Positions 38,447 through 48,643 of a stretch of 64,000 nt of DNA are shown here, one piece after another. The first letter of the stretch is position 1. Each line of letters begins with the position of its first letter. The notes beneath the pieces are model-generated. The model was not told where the DNA came from and did not search any database. It saw nothing but the letters and a program-made list of their open reading frames with translations. This stretch comes from Halobacillus aidingensis (GTDB lineage Bacteria; Bacillota; Bacilli; Bacillales; Halobacillaceae): positions 1 through 64,000 of the forward strand of contig NZ_FNIZ01000001.1 of NCBI RefSeq assembly GCF_900104185.1, in the 5' to 3' direction. The position numbers and the translations under genes are program-made.

Positions 38447-39090
38447 GATGGAATCCCTGGCATTTGAGGCCACAGAACTTCGTAACCTTCAGATTTTAAG
38501 TCCTCAATCGTAGGCAAGGGATTCATTGTTTGAATTCTCACGACAATGATTTTATATTTAGGGTCAGGTTTATAAGGATAGATGAGGACAGAGCTGATAT
38601 TCACTTTTCTTTTACCGAACACTTGAGTGACCTGTGGAAGTATTCCAGGTTTGTTGATCACTTTCACTTCAATCTGTGAACTTTGAACGTGTGTGCCTGT
38701 CAGTTGAATGAGCGTGTACAACATATCCTTTTCAGTAATAATTCCGACCAGTTTTTCATCTCGAGTCACGGGGACACAGGCAATTTCCTGCTCATAAAAG
38801 ATCGATGCCACTTCCTCTACGAAATCCAGTGGGTGGACCGTTGTCACGGGTGAGGTCATGACGGATCGAATTGGATTTTTCAGCTCTTCATGATCGGTTT
38901 CTTTGTCAAAGATTGAAGGGCTTGCATCTCTGACATCACGGTCTGAGACGATGCCAATGACTTCATTTTCTTCGTTGATGATTGGGATATGGCGAATGTG
39001 ATGTTCGTGAAGGAGTTTCAGAGCTTTTTCAATGGTTTCTTCAGGAGAAAGGGTAATGACTTTCTCTTTCATGATTTCTTCCACTAACAT
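38443..39090 (-). CDS. acuB: CBS-ACT domain protein AcuB
   Basis: A 215-residue protein with two CBS domains (about 1-60 and 75-130: MKEKVITLSPEETIEKAL, SVMTSPVTTVHPLDFV) followed by an ACT-like domain (about 138-200). CBS pairs usually sense adenine nucleotides; the exact role of AcuB is not known. It is the middle gene of the acuABC operon, four bases after acuA and overlapping acuC. RBS GGAGGTAG. Confidence 0.92.
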   Translation of the reverse strand: MLVEEIMKEKVITLSPEETIEKALKLLHEHHIRHIPIINEENEVIGIVSDRDVRDASPSIFDKETDHEELKNPIRSVMTSPVTTVHPLDFVEEVASIFYEQEIACVPVTRDEKLVGIITEKDMLYTLIQLTGTHVQSSQIEVKVINKPGILPQVTQVFGKRKVNISSVLIYPYKPDPKYKIIVVRIQTMNPLPTIEDLKSEGYEVLWPQMPGIPS

Positions 39091-39094
39091 ATAA

Positions 39095-39739
39095 CTACCT
39101 CCTCGTCCGGTATTGATGTCTTGTTAAGAACCTCAATTTATCAAATTGTTCCACAGAAGAATCGGAGACATGGCGTCCTATTTTCACCATCAAGCAATTT
39201 GCAGGATGGGATATAATTTCTGGATCATCGGTTGGAGAAGGAGTGAGTCCACCCGCTGCCATCATTTTTTCCATGACTTTTCGATAGTCCCAAATATTCA
39301 GCCCCGTTCCTTTGAGATCCCAGTGCCAATAATATTCGGTAGAAATGATGATATAGTTTTCCATATACTCATCCATCATGGAGACTCTCAATAGACGTGA
39401 GCCGATCCGATAGCCACGGAACTCTGGAATGACTTCAATAGCCCCAAGCTCTATGAGATCTTCCATACTGCCTTCTGACCATCGTTCTAGAGGGTCTGGA
39501 TGCAGATAGGTTACATATCCAATGATTTCTTCATTGTGCCTTGCGATAATAATGCGACCTTCTTCAAAGTCTGCAATCCCTTTAATGGCCTCGAATTGTT
39601 TTTCTGGAGGACGGAAGGCCGTCAAACCTTCATGGAATGTGTATTTCTCAAGATCTTCAGAGGGTAATGGACCTTCTACGATGACAGGTCCATGTTCTGT
39701 GTCAAATGCCTCGTAATGATAGGTCTTTTCATGATTCAT
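39095..39739 (-). CDS. acuA: Protein acetyltransferase AcuA (GNAT family)
   Basis: A 214-residue GNAT acetyltransferase. The acetyl-CoA-binding region is around LGAIEVIPEFRGYRIGSRLLRV (about 96-117). In B. subtilis AcuA acetylates and inactivates acetyl-CoA synthetase AcsA. It is the first gene of acuABC. Unlike in B. subtilis, no acsA is found divergently upstream; a penicillin-binding protein gene lies there instead, on the same strand. Confidence 0.92.
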   Translation of the reverse strand: MNHEKTYHYEAFDTEHGPVIVEGPLPSEDLEKYTFHEGLTAFRPPEKQFEAIKGIADFEEGRIIIARHNEEIIGYVTYLHPDPLERWSEGSMEDLIELGAIEVIPEFRGYRIGSRLLRVSMMDEYMENYIIISTEYYWHWDLKGTGLNIWDYRKVMEKMMAAGGLTPSPTDDPEIISHPANCLMVKIGRHVSDSSVEQFDKLRFLTRHQYRTRR

Positions 39740-39788
39740 TCAGCCACCACCTGTCATAGATTAATAGATTATTTTACTAATTTCCTCC

Positions 39789-39794
39789 ATTATA
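39789..39794 (-). promoter_or_regulatory. -10 element for acuABC
   Basis: A perfect TATAAT on the minus strand about 50 bases upstream of acuA. The -35 (TGAAAA at 17 bases) is weak, which suits an activated or conditionally used promoter. No good cre site is visible nearby. Confidence 0.45.
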
Positions 39795-39825
39795 CATGAA
39801 ACCATGCTTGTTTTTCATGATGAAT

Positions 39826-39860
39826 AAAAAATCCGACCGGCAAGCCGATCGGATTTTATT
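39826..39860 (-). terminator. Terminator of the penicillin-binding protein gene
   Basis: AAAATCCGA pairs with TCGGATTTT across a GC-rich inner segment. On the minus strand it is followed by T-rich sequence. It lies seven bases past the stop. Confidence 0.88.
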
Positions 39861-39866
39861 TATTGT

Positions 39867-42800
39867 TTAATTTTCCTGAGAGTCTGATCCATCATCTGAT
39901 TCGGAATCATTTCCTCCTGAACCATCACCAGATCCAGAGCCTTCACCAGAACCGGAACCATCTCCAGTGCCATCGCCGGAGCCTTCTCCGCCAGAATCAT
40001 CTCCGGAGTCGTCGTCTCCGGACCCACTATCTCCTGAATCATTATCTCCTGAATCATTATCTCCAGTTTCATCGTCACCATTTGATTCTCCACCATCTGA
40101 ATTCTCTTCACCAGAGTTACTCTCTCCAGAATCATTTCCGTTTGAACCATTAGAGTTTCCGTTTCCATCATTGGATGATCCGTTGTTGGAAGAGCCATTC
40201 TCTGAGTTGGAACTTCCTCCAGAGTTATTGGATGAGGTGTCTTCATCATCCGAAGGTTCTGGTGCGCCAGGATTACCTACCGTCGTCGTTCCGGATAATC
40301 CTGATGATTGGCCGAAGTAATCGACGGCTCTTACAGCATAAATCCCGCTTCCTCCTGAGTAGCCGAGGGAGTTGTCTGTCGTATTTCCAATAAACGTGAA
40401 GGATCCCCCTGGAGTAGAAGCGCGATAGACGCGGTATCCTACAACATCGCTACTAGATGAAGGTGTCCAAGAAATTGCTGATCCACTGGCACTTACGGAA
40501 CCTGGTGCCGCTGGTGCCTGTCCATCATTATCGATGGAAGAAGCTGTTGATCCTATACTTTGTGTGGAAGGAAGAGCCACATTGGACCATGCCCCTGAGT
40601 TCGGTAAGAGTTCTCTTAGTACTTCAGAGCTTGTGTATCCATTTTCTTCTAAGAATTCAGGGCTGAGTGTAACCCCGCCACCATCGATAATAAATTCGCC
40701 AGGCGTATTCGGACCTGCTACGACCAGCTGATCTTTGACGCGTACAAAGTCACCGCTGATCAAGCTGTCATCTACTTTCGTTGGTGCATAGTCAGCATCG
40801 TAGAGATCGCTCTTGGCAAGACCGACAGAGGAACATAGATCAGATGCCAGCAAACCTGATGTTGCACAATAAGAACGTGTGACCAATCCGCCAGGGCTCT
40901 GAAAATCGTTCTCTGGAACCATCAACTCTGGGCGGATTTCAGAAACAGCATTGACAACATCTGCCCATAAGCCTTGCGTACGCTGGTTATAGTTCAAGTG
41001 CTGCATGTTTCCTTCGGCAAAACCTGTCCACATTCCGACCGTGACATTAGGGTTTGTCGCTACAAACCAAGAGTCCTTGGTTGATTGGGATGTTCCGGTT
41101 TTTCCGGCCCAGTCAACGCCTCGGTTATACAACATACCACGGACCCTGGATCCTGTTCCGTATTCCAATACATCACGCATGACATCAACAGTAAGGTAAG
41201 CCGCTTGTGGGCTGTACACTTCTGTTTCTTCTACCTGATGTTCGTAGATTTTTTCTCCATCTTTCGTTTCAATTTTTTCAATCATATATGCATCGACAAA
41301 TTTACCCATGTTTCCAAATGTTGCATAGGCATTTACGTTGTTTTCAACAGTGATTCCGTACGTAAGACCACCAAGCGCCATCGACTCGCTCGTGTAGTCG
41401 GCTTTGACTAAATTTTCTTCCATTCCCATTTTAACCAGATAGTTTTCTACAGGCTCTTGAGATTGTATACTTTTGTATTGTTTTACTGCTGGCACGTTAT
41501 AAGATTGGGCAAGAGCATAACGCGCAGAAACAAAACCTCTATGGTTTCTCGAGAAGTTACGAACTTCTTTCCCGCTATCATAGTAGTATGGAACATCTGC
41601 AATGACTGAGCCAGGCTGAGCTGCCCCCATGTCAAAACTCGGTCCATATACAAGGAGCGGCTTCATTGTACTACCGTTCGAGCGGCGGGCTTGGGTTGCG
41701 TGGTTGAGATTTTCTTCTTCAAAATCATATCCACCGATGAAACCGTGAATTTTACCTGTAGAGTTTTCGATAATCATACTCCCCAGCTGAAGAGGAGAGT
41801 CAACCTTTTCTTCCTGCCCATCACTGTTCAAGACCGTTTCTTGCCCCCAAGGCCAGTTTCCTTCCGTATAGGAATCTCTCACTTTCTGCATGGCGTCATA
41901 GACTTCTTTGTCTAGTGTTGTATGAATCTGGTAACCACCGGAAGAAAGTTCACGCTCTGCCATAGTGTTATATTCCTCACGTAAGGCTTCATCTTCTGAG
42001 AGGTCTTTTTCTGTATGACCGTTCTGCTTCATCAAGTGATCTTTTATTAAGTCTTTTGCTCTTTTGTGCACTTCCTGGTTAATGGCAGGATAAGTACCTA
42101 GAACAGTAGCTTTTGGATCTGTTAATGTTTCTTCATTGATTTGGAACTTCATCGCCTCATCATACTCTGCCTGAGTGATGTACCCGGCCTCATGCATACG
42201 TTCCAGAACTTCGTGCATGCGGTCGATTCCCGCTTCTAAATTTTCAGGTTCTTTAATAGATCCGTCATTATAGAAAGGGGTATATCCGAACGGGGATTGA
42301 GGCAATCCTGCAATATAAGCGGATTGTGCTAAAGTTAAGTCTTTGGCATCAACACCGAAAAGGCCTTGAGCGGCAGTTTGTACGCCTGCCACATTTTGTC
42401 CATTCGCATTTCTGCCAAAAGGTACGATGTTTAAGTAGGCTTCCAGAATCTCATCTTTATCTAAGAATCTTTCAATTCTCAAAGCCAGCAGCATTTCCTT
42501 GGCTTTACGTTCAAACGATACTTCGTTCGTCAGGATTTGGTTTTTGACCAGCTGCTGGGTCAATGTACTTCCACCTGTTTTTACGGAGGAGTTGGTCACT
42601 TCTTGAACGACGGCTCGCATGACCGCTTTAGGAACCACACCTTTGTGTTCTCCGAAATATTCATCCTCTGTAGCAATCACAGCATTTCTCAAATCTTCAC
42701 TGACCTGTTCCAATTGGACTTCCTCACGATAGAGATCTGACCTGACGTCTCCAATCTCTGTTTTTCCATCATTGAATAACATGGTCGAGGTCTCTGAATA

Positions 42801-43043
42801 GTTATAAATGGTTTCTTTCATTTGTTCTTCGCTTCTGACCTCTTCATCTTTCACAAGAGAAGCAAAATAGCCGGCGCCTACACCACCTGCGAAAAATAAC
42901 CCGATAACACCGATGATGATAAAAAATAAGATGACGTTCCATACGACATCATAGGTGATCCGGCCATTTTTCTGGATGGTGCCACTCTGCCATAAAGAGC
43001 GTATATCCAGCTTTTTTCGCCCGTTTTCCGGTTTATTAGACAT
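39867..43043 (-). CDS. Class A penicillin-binding protein with FN3 domain and acidic tail
   Basis: A 1058-residue bifunctional peptidoglycan synthase. Order: a cytoplasmic N-terminus, one membrane helix (about 37-62), a GT51 glycosyltransferase (ATEDEYFGEHKG), a transpeptidase (active-site STMK, then SYN and KTGTS), a fibronectin type III domain and a 135-residue tail. The tail contains no Lys, Arg or His and is built from G, S, D, N and E in short GDNDSGD-like units. ATG 43043 is fixed by AGGAGG; the frame is open upstream to 43196. It resembles PonA/PBP1a. The exact orthologue is unclear, so no symbol is given. Confidence 0.92.
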   Translation of the reverse strand: MSNKPENGRKKLDIRSLWQSGTIQKNGRITYDVVWNVILFFIIIGVIGLFFAGGVGAGYFASLVKDEEVRSEEQMKETIYNYSETSTMLFNDGKTEIGDVRSDLYREEVQLEQVSEDLRNAVIATEDEYFGEHKGVVPKAVMRAVVQEVTNSSVKTGGSTLTQQLVKNQILTNEVSFERKAKEMLLALRIERFLDKDEILEAYLNIVPFGRNANGQNVAGVQTAAQGLFGVDAKDLTLAQSAYIAGLPQSPFGYTPFYNDGSIKEPENLEAGIDRMHEVLERMHEAGYITQAEYDEAMKFQINEETLTDPKATVLGTYPAINQEVHKRAKDLIKDHLMKQNGHTEKDLSEDEALREEYNTMAERELSSGGYQIHTTLDKEVYDAMQKVRDSYTEGNWPWGQETVLNSDGQEEKVDSPLQLGSMIIENSTGKIHGFIGGYDFEEENLNHATQARRSNGSTMKPLLVYGPSFDMGAAQPGSVIADVPYYYDSGKEVRNFSRNHRGFVSARYALAQSYNVPAVKQYKSIQSQEPVENYLVKMGMEENLVKADYTSESMALGGLTYGITVENNVNAYATFGNMGKFVDAYMIEKIETKDGEKIYEHQVEETEVYSPQAAYLTVDVMRDVLEYGTGSRVRGMLYNRGVDWAGKTGTSQSTKDSWFVATNPNVTVGMWTGFAEGNMQHLNYNQRTQGLWADVVNAVSEIRPELMVPENDFQSPGGLVTRSYCATSGLLASDLCSSVGLAKSDLYDADYAPTKVDDSLISGDFVRVKDQLVVAGPNTPGEFIIDGGGVTLSPEFLEENGYTSSEVLRELLPNSGAWSNVALPSTQSIGSTASSIDNDGQAPAAPGSVSASGSAISWTPSSSSDVVGYRVYRASTPGGSFTFIGNTTDNSLGYSGGSGIYAVRAVDYFGQSSGLSGTTTVGNPGAPEPSDDEDTSSNNSGGSSNSENGSSNNGSSNDGNGNSNGSNGNDSGESNSGEENSDGGESNGDDETGDNDSGDNDSGDSGSGDDDSGDDSGGEGSGDGTGDGSGSGEGSGSGDGSGGNDSESDDGSDSQEN

Positions 43044-43164
43044 GATAATACCTCCTAAAAAATCCACCAATATTATAACATACCCAGGGCATATAGGATA
43101 TAATTCTACCCCTGGTTTATTGCTTTTTGGATTGTGTTGTGATAAATATATACGTAGATGAATA

Positions 43165-43398
43165 TATGTGCGTTGAAGGACTGGAGTAAAAAACAATTCC
43201 CTGTCTCAGAGAACCGGCGGTGGGTGAGAGCCGGTACACAGTTGTTTTTGAATTACGACCTGGAGCATTCTTCTGGTATGAATCAGAAGACGGTGAAATG
43301 CCGTTATCGATCGGAGTGGCACATCATACGTGTGTGCAACAAGGGTGGTACCGCGAGACCTCGTCCCTTTTCACAAGGGGTGAGGTCTTTTTTTGTTT
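43165..43398 (+). promoter_or_regulatory. T-box riboswitch, tyrosine type, upstream of tyrS
   Basis: A leader of about 230 bases with the canonical T-box AAGGGTGGTACCGCG (43341-43355). A terminator stem GACCTC...GAGGTC then T7 (43357-43394) is mutually exclusive with the antiterminator. Stem I elements are seen (AGTA near 43179, GGCGGTGGGTGAGAGCC), and a likely specifier codon TAC (43254-43256, in GAATTACGACC) fits tyrosine. Uncharged tRNA-Tyr should relieve termination and raise TyrS synthesis. The 5' boundary is approximate. Confidence 0.93.
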
Positions 43399-43425
43399 TC
43401 AGAAAATTCATCTCTGAGACCTTAG

Positions 43426-44730
<1,305 letters not shown>

Positions 44731-44738
44731 TAAAAGTA

Positions 44739-44772
44739 AGAGGCAGACCACTTCGGTCTGCCTCTATGTTTA
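44739..44772 (+). terminator. Hairpin after tyrS
   Basis: An 11-base perfect stem AGAGGCAGACC/GGTCTGCCTCT with a stable ACTTC loop, followed by a poor T-run (ATGTTTATG). A second small hairpin (ATACC/GGTAT, about 44781-44800) follows. Confidence 0.7.
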
Positions 44773-44821
44773 TGGTGAGAATACCAGCTTTTCCGGTATT
44801 TTATTTTCTGTCCTGACAATA

Positions 44822-44870
44822 ATAAAAACGCCTTTGAAATGTGAGTAACATTCCAAAGGCGTTTTTGTCG
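44822..44870 (-). terminator. Terminator of rpsD (works in both directions)
   Basis: A long stem AAAAACGCCTTTG with CAAAGGCGTTTTT and an inner imperfect AATGT/ACATT stem. T-runs are on both strands. It lies just past the rpsD stop. Confidence 0.93.
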
Positions 44871-44890
44871 TAATTCTGCTAAAGCAGAGA

Positions 44891-45493
44891 TTAACGAGAG
44901 TAGAATTCAACGATAAGAGCTTCGTTGATTTCAGAAGGAAGCTCAGAACGCTCAGGGAAACGAGTGTACGTTCCTTCACGCTTGTCTTCGTCGAAAGTAA
45001 GATATTCTGGTACGAAGTTATTAACTTCGATTGCTTCTTCTACGACGTTAAGCTTTTGAGATTTTTCACGAAGGCTGATCGCTTGACCAGGAGCTACGCG
45101 GTAAGATGGGATATCAACGCGACCGCCATCTACAGTAACGTGACCGTGAGTAACTAGCTGACGAGCTTGGTTGCGCGTACGAGCTAGACCTAGACGGTAA
45201 ACAAGGTTATCCAAACGGGATTCAAGTAGGATCATGAAGTTTTCACCGTGGATCCCCTTCATGTTACCCGCTTCTTCAAACAAGCGACGGAATTGACGCT
45301 CAGTCAAACCGTACATGAAACGAAGCTTCTGCTTCTCTTGTAGTTGAAGACCGAATTCGGATAGTTTTTTACGTTGGTTTGGACCATGTTGTCCAGGAGC
45401 GTAAGGGCGCTTTTCAAGCTCCTTACCAGTTCCGCTTAAAGAAATACCATAACGACGTGATTTTTTCCAGGTTGGACCTGTATAACGTGCCAT
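44891..45493 (-). CDS. rpsD: Ribosomal protein S4
   Basis: A 200-residue ribosomal protein uS4, complete and typical ([16 protein letters not shown], central S4 RNA-binding domain [29 protein letters not shown]). It nucleates 30S assembly on 16S rRNA. The RBS GGAGGAA precedes ATG 45493. A leader of about 180 bases precedes it. In B. subtilis, rpsD is autoregulated through its leader. Confidence 0.98.
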   Translation of the reverse strand: MARYTGPTWKKSRRYGISLSGTGKELEKRPYAPGQHGPNQRKKLSEFGLQLQEKQKLRFMYGLTERQFRRLFEEAGNMKGIHGENFMILLESRLDNLVYRLGLARTRNQARQLVTHGHVTVDGGRVDIPSYRVAPGQAISLREKSQKLNVVEEAIEVNNFVPEYLTFDEDKREGTYTRFPERSELPSEINEALIVEFYSR

Positions 45494-45675
45494 AGGAATT
45501 TCCTCCTTTTTATTTTATTTTGCATAAAATAAAAACAGTGTGTCCCTTCGATCATTGCTCATTATGTTTTCATGCACCTTCGCCCCAGCAGCAGAGAGTT
45601 ACACGATGCACCTCAAATAGAGGAACAAAATGATGACAATGGTGGTTCACATAGGCTGCCATTTATTTTACACAA
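45494..45675 (-). promoter_or_regulatory. rpsD leader, candidate S4 autoregulatory RNA
   Basis: An untranslated leader of about 180 bases runs between the predicted start of transcription and rpsD. It contains GC-rich, potentially paired segments (CCTCTATTTGAGG; AGGTGCATCGTG and AAGGTGCATGAA direct repeats; CTGCTGCTGGGGCG). B. subtilis rpsD is repressed by S4 binding to such a leader. I did not fold it, so the structure is inference. Confidence 0.6.
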
Positions 45676-45680
45676 CGAAT

Positions 45681-45709
45681 ATTGTAATCTTATTAGGGAT
45701 GGAAGTCAA
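45681..45709 (-). promoter_or_regulatory. Strong sigma-A promoter of rpsD
   Basis: On the minus strand, TTGACT (45704-45709), a spacer of exactly 17 bases and TACAAT (45681-45686). This is an excellent match. The AT-rich stretch 45710-46106 between this promoter and the next gene holds no gene I can support. Confidence 0.8.
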
Positions 45710-46115
45710 GGGGATCGAAATAAAAAATGATGATAGGGAATTGGTTAGATGATAATGAAAACACTGTAATCATTATATTTCACGATATTTGAAATAAGAA
45801 CTCTAGGTGATAGTGAGGGGAAGGGATCCCTGAATCATCTTCAGTTCTATAATTTTCATTAATCTTATATCTTTGTAAGGTTACTTACTATTACTCCCTA
45901 TTGGTCCTCTCTGTTTTGAAGAAGCGTTTTTCTCACAAAAGAAGGTACGACTTAAGGGTAAAGTTCAAAGATAGATGATTCTAACCAAAGAGAAATAGAA
46001 TGATATAATAGTGAACAGTTTATAAAGATCTTTTTACATATTCATGGTCGTTTTTGTGATTAAAGTAATGGTACAATATACTCAAAACGTTTGTTAGGGA
46101 AGATAGGTGAGTCGA

Positions 46116-47999
46116 ATGATTGTCCAATCCCTCATAAAAAAGAGAATTGAAAAACTACAAAGCCGTCTGTTCCAATACTTTATTTCAGAATCACCCTTTA
46201 CCTATGAACAGTTTGTTGTCAACCTGACTGATGAAATAAAAAAGTTTTCCGAAGCTTCTTTTTGTGCCATTTATTTGCTGGATGTGTGGAAAGGTCGTTT
46301 TCAAATACATTCAAAGGATGGGGTTGTGAAAGAATCATTAAGAAGTCACTTTTCTCTGGATGATTTATATACCCAAACGAAAAGTCAATCAGACGTGCAA
46401 CACATCATCGATGCAAAAGCAGTTGGTTCTTCTTTAAGAGTCACCTCGCTACATTCTGGGCAAACGATCTTTGGATATCTAGTTCTGAAGGGGACGTCTG
46501 CTGTACAGATGGAGGAGGAGTTGCTGCGGGCTGTTAGTTCAGAGGTTACGAAATGTATAAAAAAGGTCGAAGGCTTTTACACGTCCATGGAGGAAGAGAA
46601 AAAATACGAGTTGTTATACAAAGTGACTTCTCACTTCCATTCCTCTATTGATACAGATGGAGTGTTAAAAGAAATTATAGACACCCTAAGAAAAACCTAT
46701 CCAGATTTTCAATACTTTTTATTGTTGTCGAATGATTATACGAAAGATAATGATCTCCCTGTCCGCGAGCTCACCTACGATATGGACCTTGAGTCAAGTG
46801 CAAGTACACAGGCCTATATAACAGGAGAAGTACAAATTGAAGATCACCTAGTAGAAAAGTGCTCGATTTTATATGCTCCGCTTAAAGGTAAACAAGGCAT
46901 CTATGGAGTATTGAAGGTTGTGACCCCTGGGTATTTATATTTTCCTAAAAAAGATGTCGAATTTTTCATCTTCATAGCAAACACAGCTGGGAAAGCTCTT
47001 GAAAATGCCCAGCTTTACCAGCAATCAAGAAAGTTAAACAGTGATCTGCAATTAATTAACTCCACCTCACAAAAACTCAACTCCAACATGCGATTAACTG
47101 AAAAGATTAGTTATATGGCGTATAAAATTCAACAGTCTTTTCATGCGGATGAAGTTGGTTTTGTTACGTATGAAGAACTTTCAAGTCATCACGTTCTTGA
47201 GGGGAGTACAGAATACTTTGCTTCATCCGAATCAAGTACGCTGGTGCATTATGTGAAAGAATCCGTATGTCATCAAGATGCCCCACTTTTCATAAGTGAT
47301 CTGGAGACGAAACCGATTGAACATGTACCCCAATATCGTTCTTTGATGGCCGTGCCAATGAAAGATCACGAACATATCAGCGGTCTTGCCATTGTCCTCC
47401 ATAAAGAGCCGTATTATTTTACGTTTGAGTCCTTCAAACTTCTGCAATCGCTTGTCGCCCATTCTACGCTGGCATTTGCGAATTCAATCCTGAGAGAAGA
47501 GTTGGAGAAGGCAGTCATCACTGATTATCTAACAAAACTTCATTCCAGGGTTCACTTGGACCATTGTGTGGAACAACATGTCAAGGATGATGAGAAGGGT
47601 TGTCTGATTCTATTTGATATTGATAATTTTAAAAACATCAATGACACCTATGGCCACCAGGTAGGCGACGAGGTCATTTGCCAGGTGGCTGATATCATCA
47701 AGTCAGTCATTGGGGGTCAAGGTCTTTCCGCACGGTGGGGAGGGGAAGAACTCGCGGTATACCTTCCAATGCTTCCATCTGAAAAAGCCCATGATTTAAC
47801 TGAAATGATTCGTGAAAAGATTGCGATTTCGACTTCCCCTGGTGTAACGGTTTCCTGTGGGATTGCTCCGTGGAAGGCAGAATGGCTCAGGCCGAACCGG
47901 AAGCAGATTGTCCAACAGGCGGACCAAGCTTTATATAAAGCTAAAAGTTCTGGAAGAAACCGAATTGTAACGGCTCATCCTATTAAAGAGAGAAGCTAA
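46116..47999 (+). CDS. ytrP: GAF-GGDEF diguanylate cyclase-like protein (YtrP)
   Basis: A 627-residue cytosolic signalling protein. Two or three GAF-like sensor segments (about 20-450) lead to a C-terminal GGDEF domain. The active-site motif is GGEEL in SARWGGEELAVYL, which is catalytically competent, and the FDIDNFKNINDTYGHQVGD block is intact, so it probably makes cyclic di-GMP. B. subtilis YtrP is described as degenerate, a possible difference. The start could be ATG 46116 or GTG 46107. It pairs functionally with the EAL protein at 10749-11768. Confidence 0.87.
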   Translation: MIVQSLIKKRIEKLQSRLFQYFISESPFTYEQFVVNLTDEIKKFSEASFCAIYLLDVWKGRFQIHSKDGVVKESLRSHFSLDDLYTQTKSQSDVQHIIDAKAVGSSLRVTSLHSGQTIFGYLVLKGTSAVQMEEELLRAVSSEVTKCIKKVEGFYTSMEEEKKYELLYKVTSHFHSSIDTDGVLKEIIDTLRKTYPDFQYFLLLSNDYTKDNDLPVRELTYDMDLESSASTQAYITGEVQIEDHLVEKCSILYAPLKGKQGIYGVLKVVTPGYLYFPKKDVEFFIFIANTAGKALENAQLYQQSRKLNSDLQLINSTSQKLNSNMRLTEKISYMAYKIQQSFHADEVGFVTYEELSSHHVLEGSTEYFASSESSTLVHYVKESVCHQDAPLFISDLETKPIEHVPQYRSLMAVPMKDHEHISGLAIVLHKEPYYFTFESFKLLQSLVAHSTLAFANSILREELEKAVITDYLTKLHSRVHLDHCVEQHVKDDEKGCLILFDIDNFKNINDTYGHQVGDEVICQVADIIKSVIGGQGLSARWGGEELAVYLPMLPSEKAHDLTEMIREKIAISTSPGVTVSCGIAPWKAEWLRPNRKQIVQQADQALYKAKSSGRNRIVTAHPIKERS

Positions 48000-48046
48000 A
48001 AAAGAAGCCACTGGAGTGAAAAACACTTCAGCGGCTTCTTTTTAAA
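47998..48046 (+). terminator. Bidirectional terminator between ytrP and ytsP
   Basis: AAAAAAGAAGCC...CTGGAGTG pairs with CACTTCAG...GGCTTCTTTTT (one bulge/mismatch). It lies between convergent genes and overlaps the ytsP stop. Confidence 0.9.
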
Positions 48047-48521
48047 TATAATTTTGTAAAGTTTGTACGAATTCGACTAGTTTCTCCTCATCCACTTCAT
48101 CGAATCTTCCTTTGGAAGGACTGTCGATATCAAGGACACCAAAAATTTCATCACCTTTTACAATAGGGACAACAATTTCAGATTGACTTGCGGCATCGCA
48201 GGCGATATGGCCTGGAAACGCATGAACATCTTCAATGCGCTGAACTTTGTTATCGGCTACTGCTGTTCCGCAAACCCCTTTACCTGATGGAATTCGAACA
48301 CATGCAGGAAGGCCTTGAAAAGGGCCAAGAACAAGCTGGCTTTCTTTCCACAAATAAAAGCCGACCCAATTGACATCATCCAAGAACTGGTTGAGAAGGG
48401 AGGATGCATTAGACAAGTTTGCGATTTGATCGGGTTCGTCCTCGATGAGAGCTTTTAATTGTTTAATGACCAGATCGTATTTTTCTTTTTTTGAACCTGT
48501 ATAAGAAGTGGTTTGAAACAT
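48042..48521 (-). CDS. ytsP: Free methionine-(R)-sulfoxide reductase, GAF-domain (YtsP)
   Basis: A 159-residue single GAF-domain enzyme of the fRMsr/MsrC type, which reduces free methionine-R-sulfoxide. The three family cysteines are present in PACVRIPSGKGVCGTAV and HIACDAAS. The ATG at 48521 follows AGGAGG at seven bases. The frame is open upstream to 48656, where it would overlap divergent refZ, and that part is non-coding. Confidence 0.9.
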   Translation of the reverse strand: MFQTTSYTGSKKEKYDLVIKQLKALIEDEPDQIANLSNASSLLNQFLDDVNWVGFYLWKESQLVLGPFQGLPACVRIPSGKGVCGTAVADNKVQRIEDVHAFPGHIACDAASQSEIVVPIVKGDEIFGVLDIDSPSKGRFDEVDEEKLVEFVQTLQNYI

Positions 48522-48643
48522 CAATATACCTCCTGAGTTTATAGTATTCGACAAAAAACAGAATTTTCTGTCGGTATTTGATGGACGATTGCAAGCAGGA
48601 AATCCAACAAATAGAGAGAATCTTTTCCTGAGGGGGAAAAATA

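Noticed and set aside
39967-40320. Plus-strand ORF made of Pro-Ser-Glu repeats
   Set aside because: It is the exact antisense of the acidic tail of the penicillin-binding protein. Simple-sequence DNA gives open frames on both strands.
45710-46106. Possible hidden gene or RNA in the 400-base AT-rich gap between the rpsD promoter and ytrP
   Set aside because: I saw no open frame with a ribosome site, no strong hairpin with a T-run and no family motif. Only a weak TACAAT before ytrP can be pointed to.
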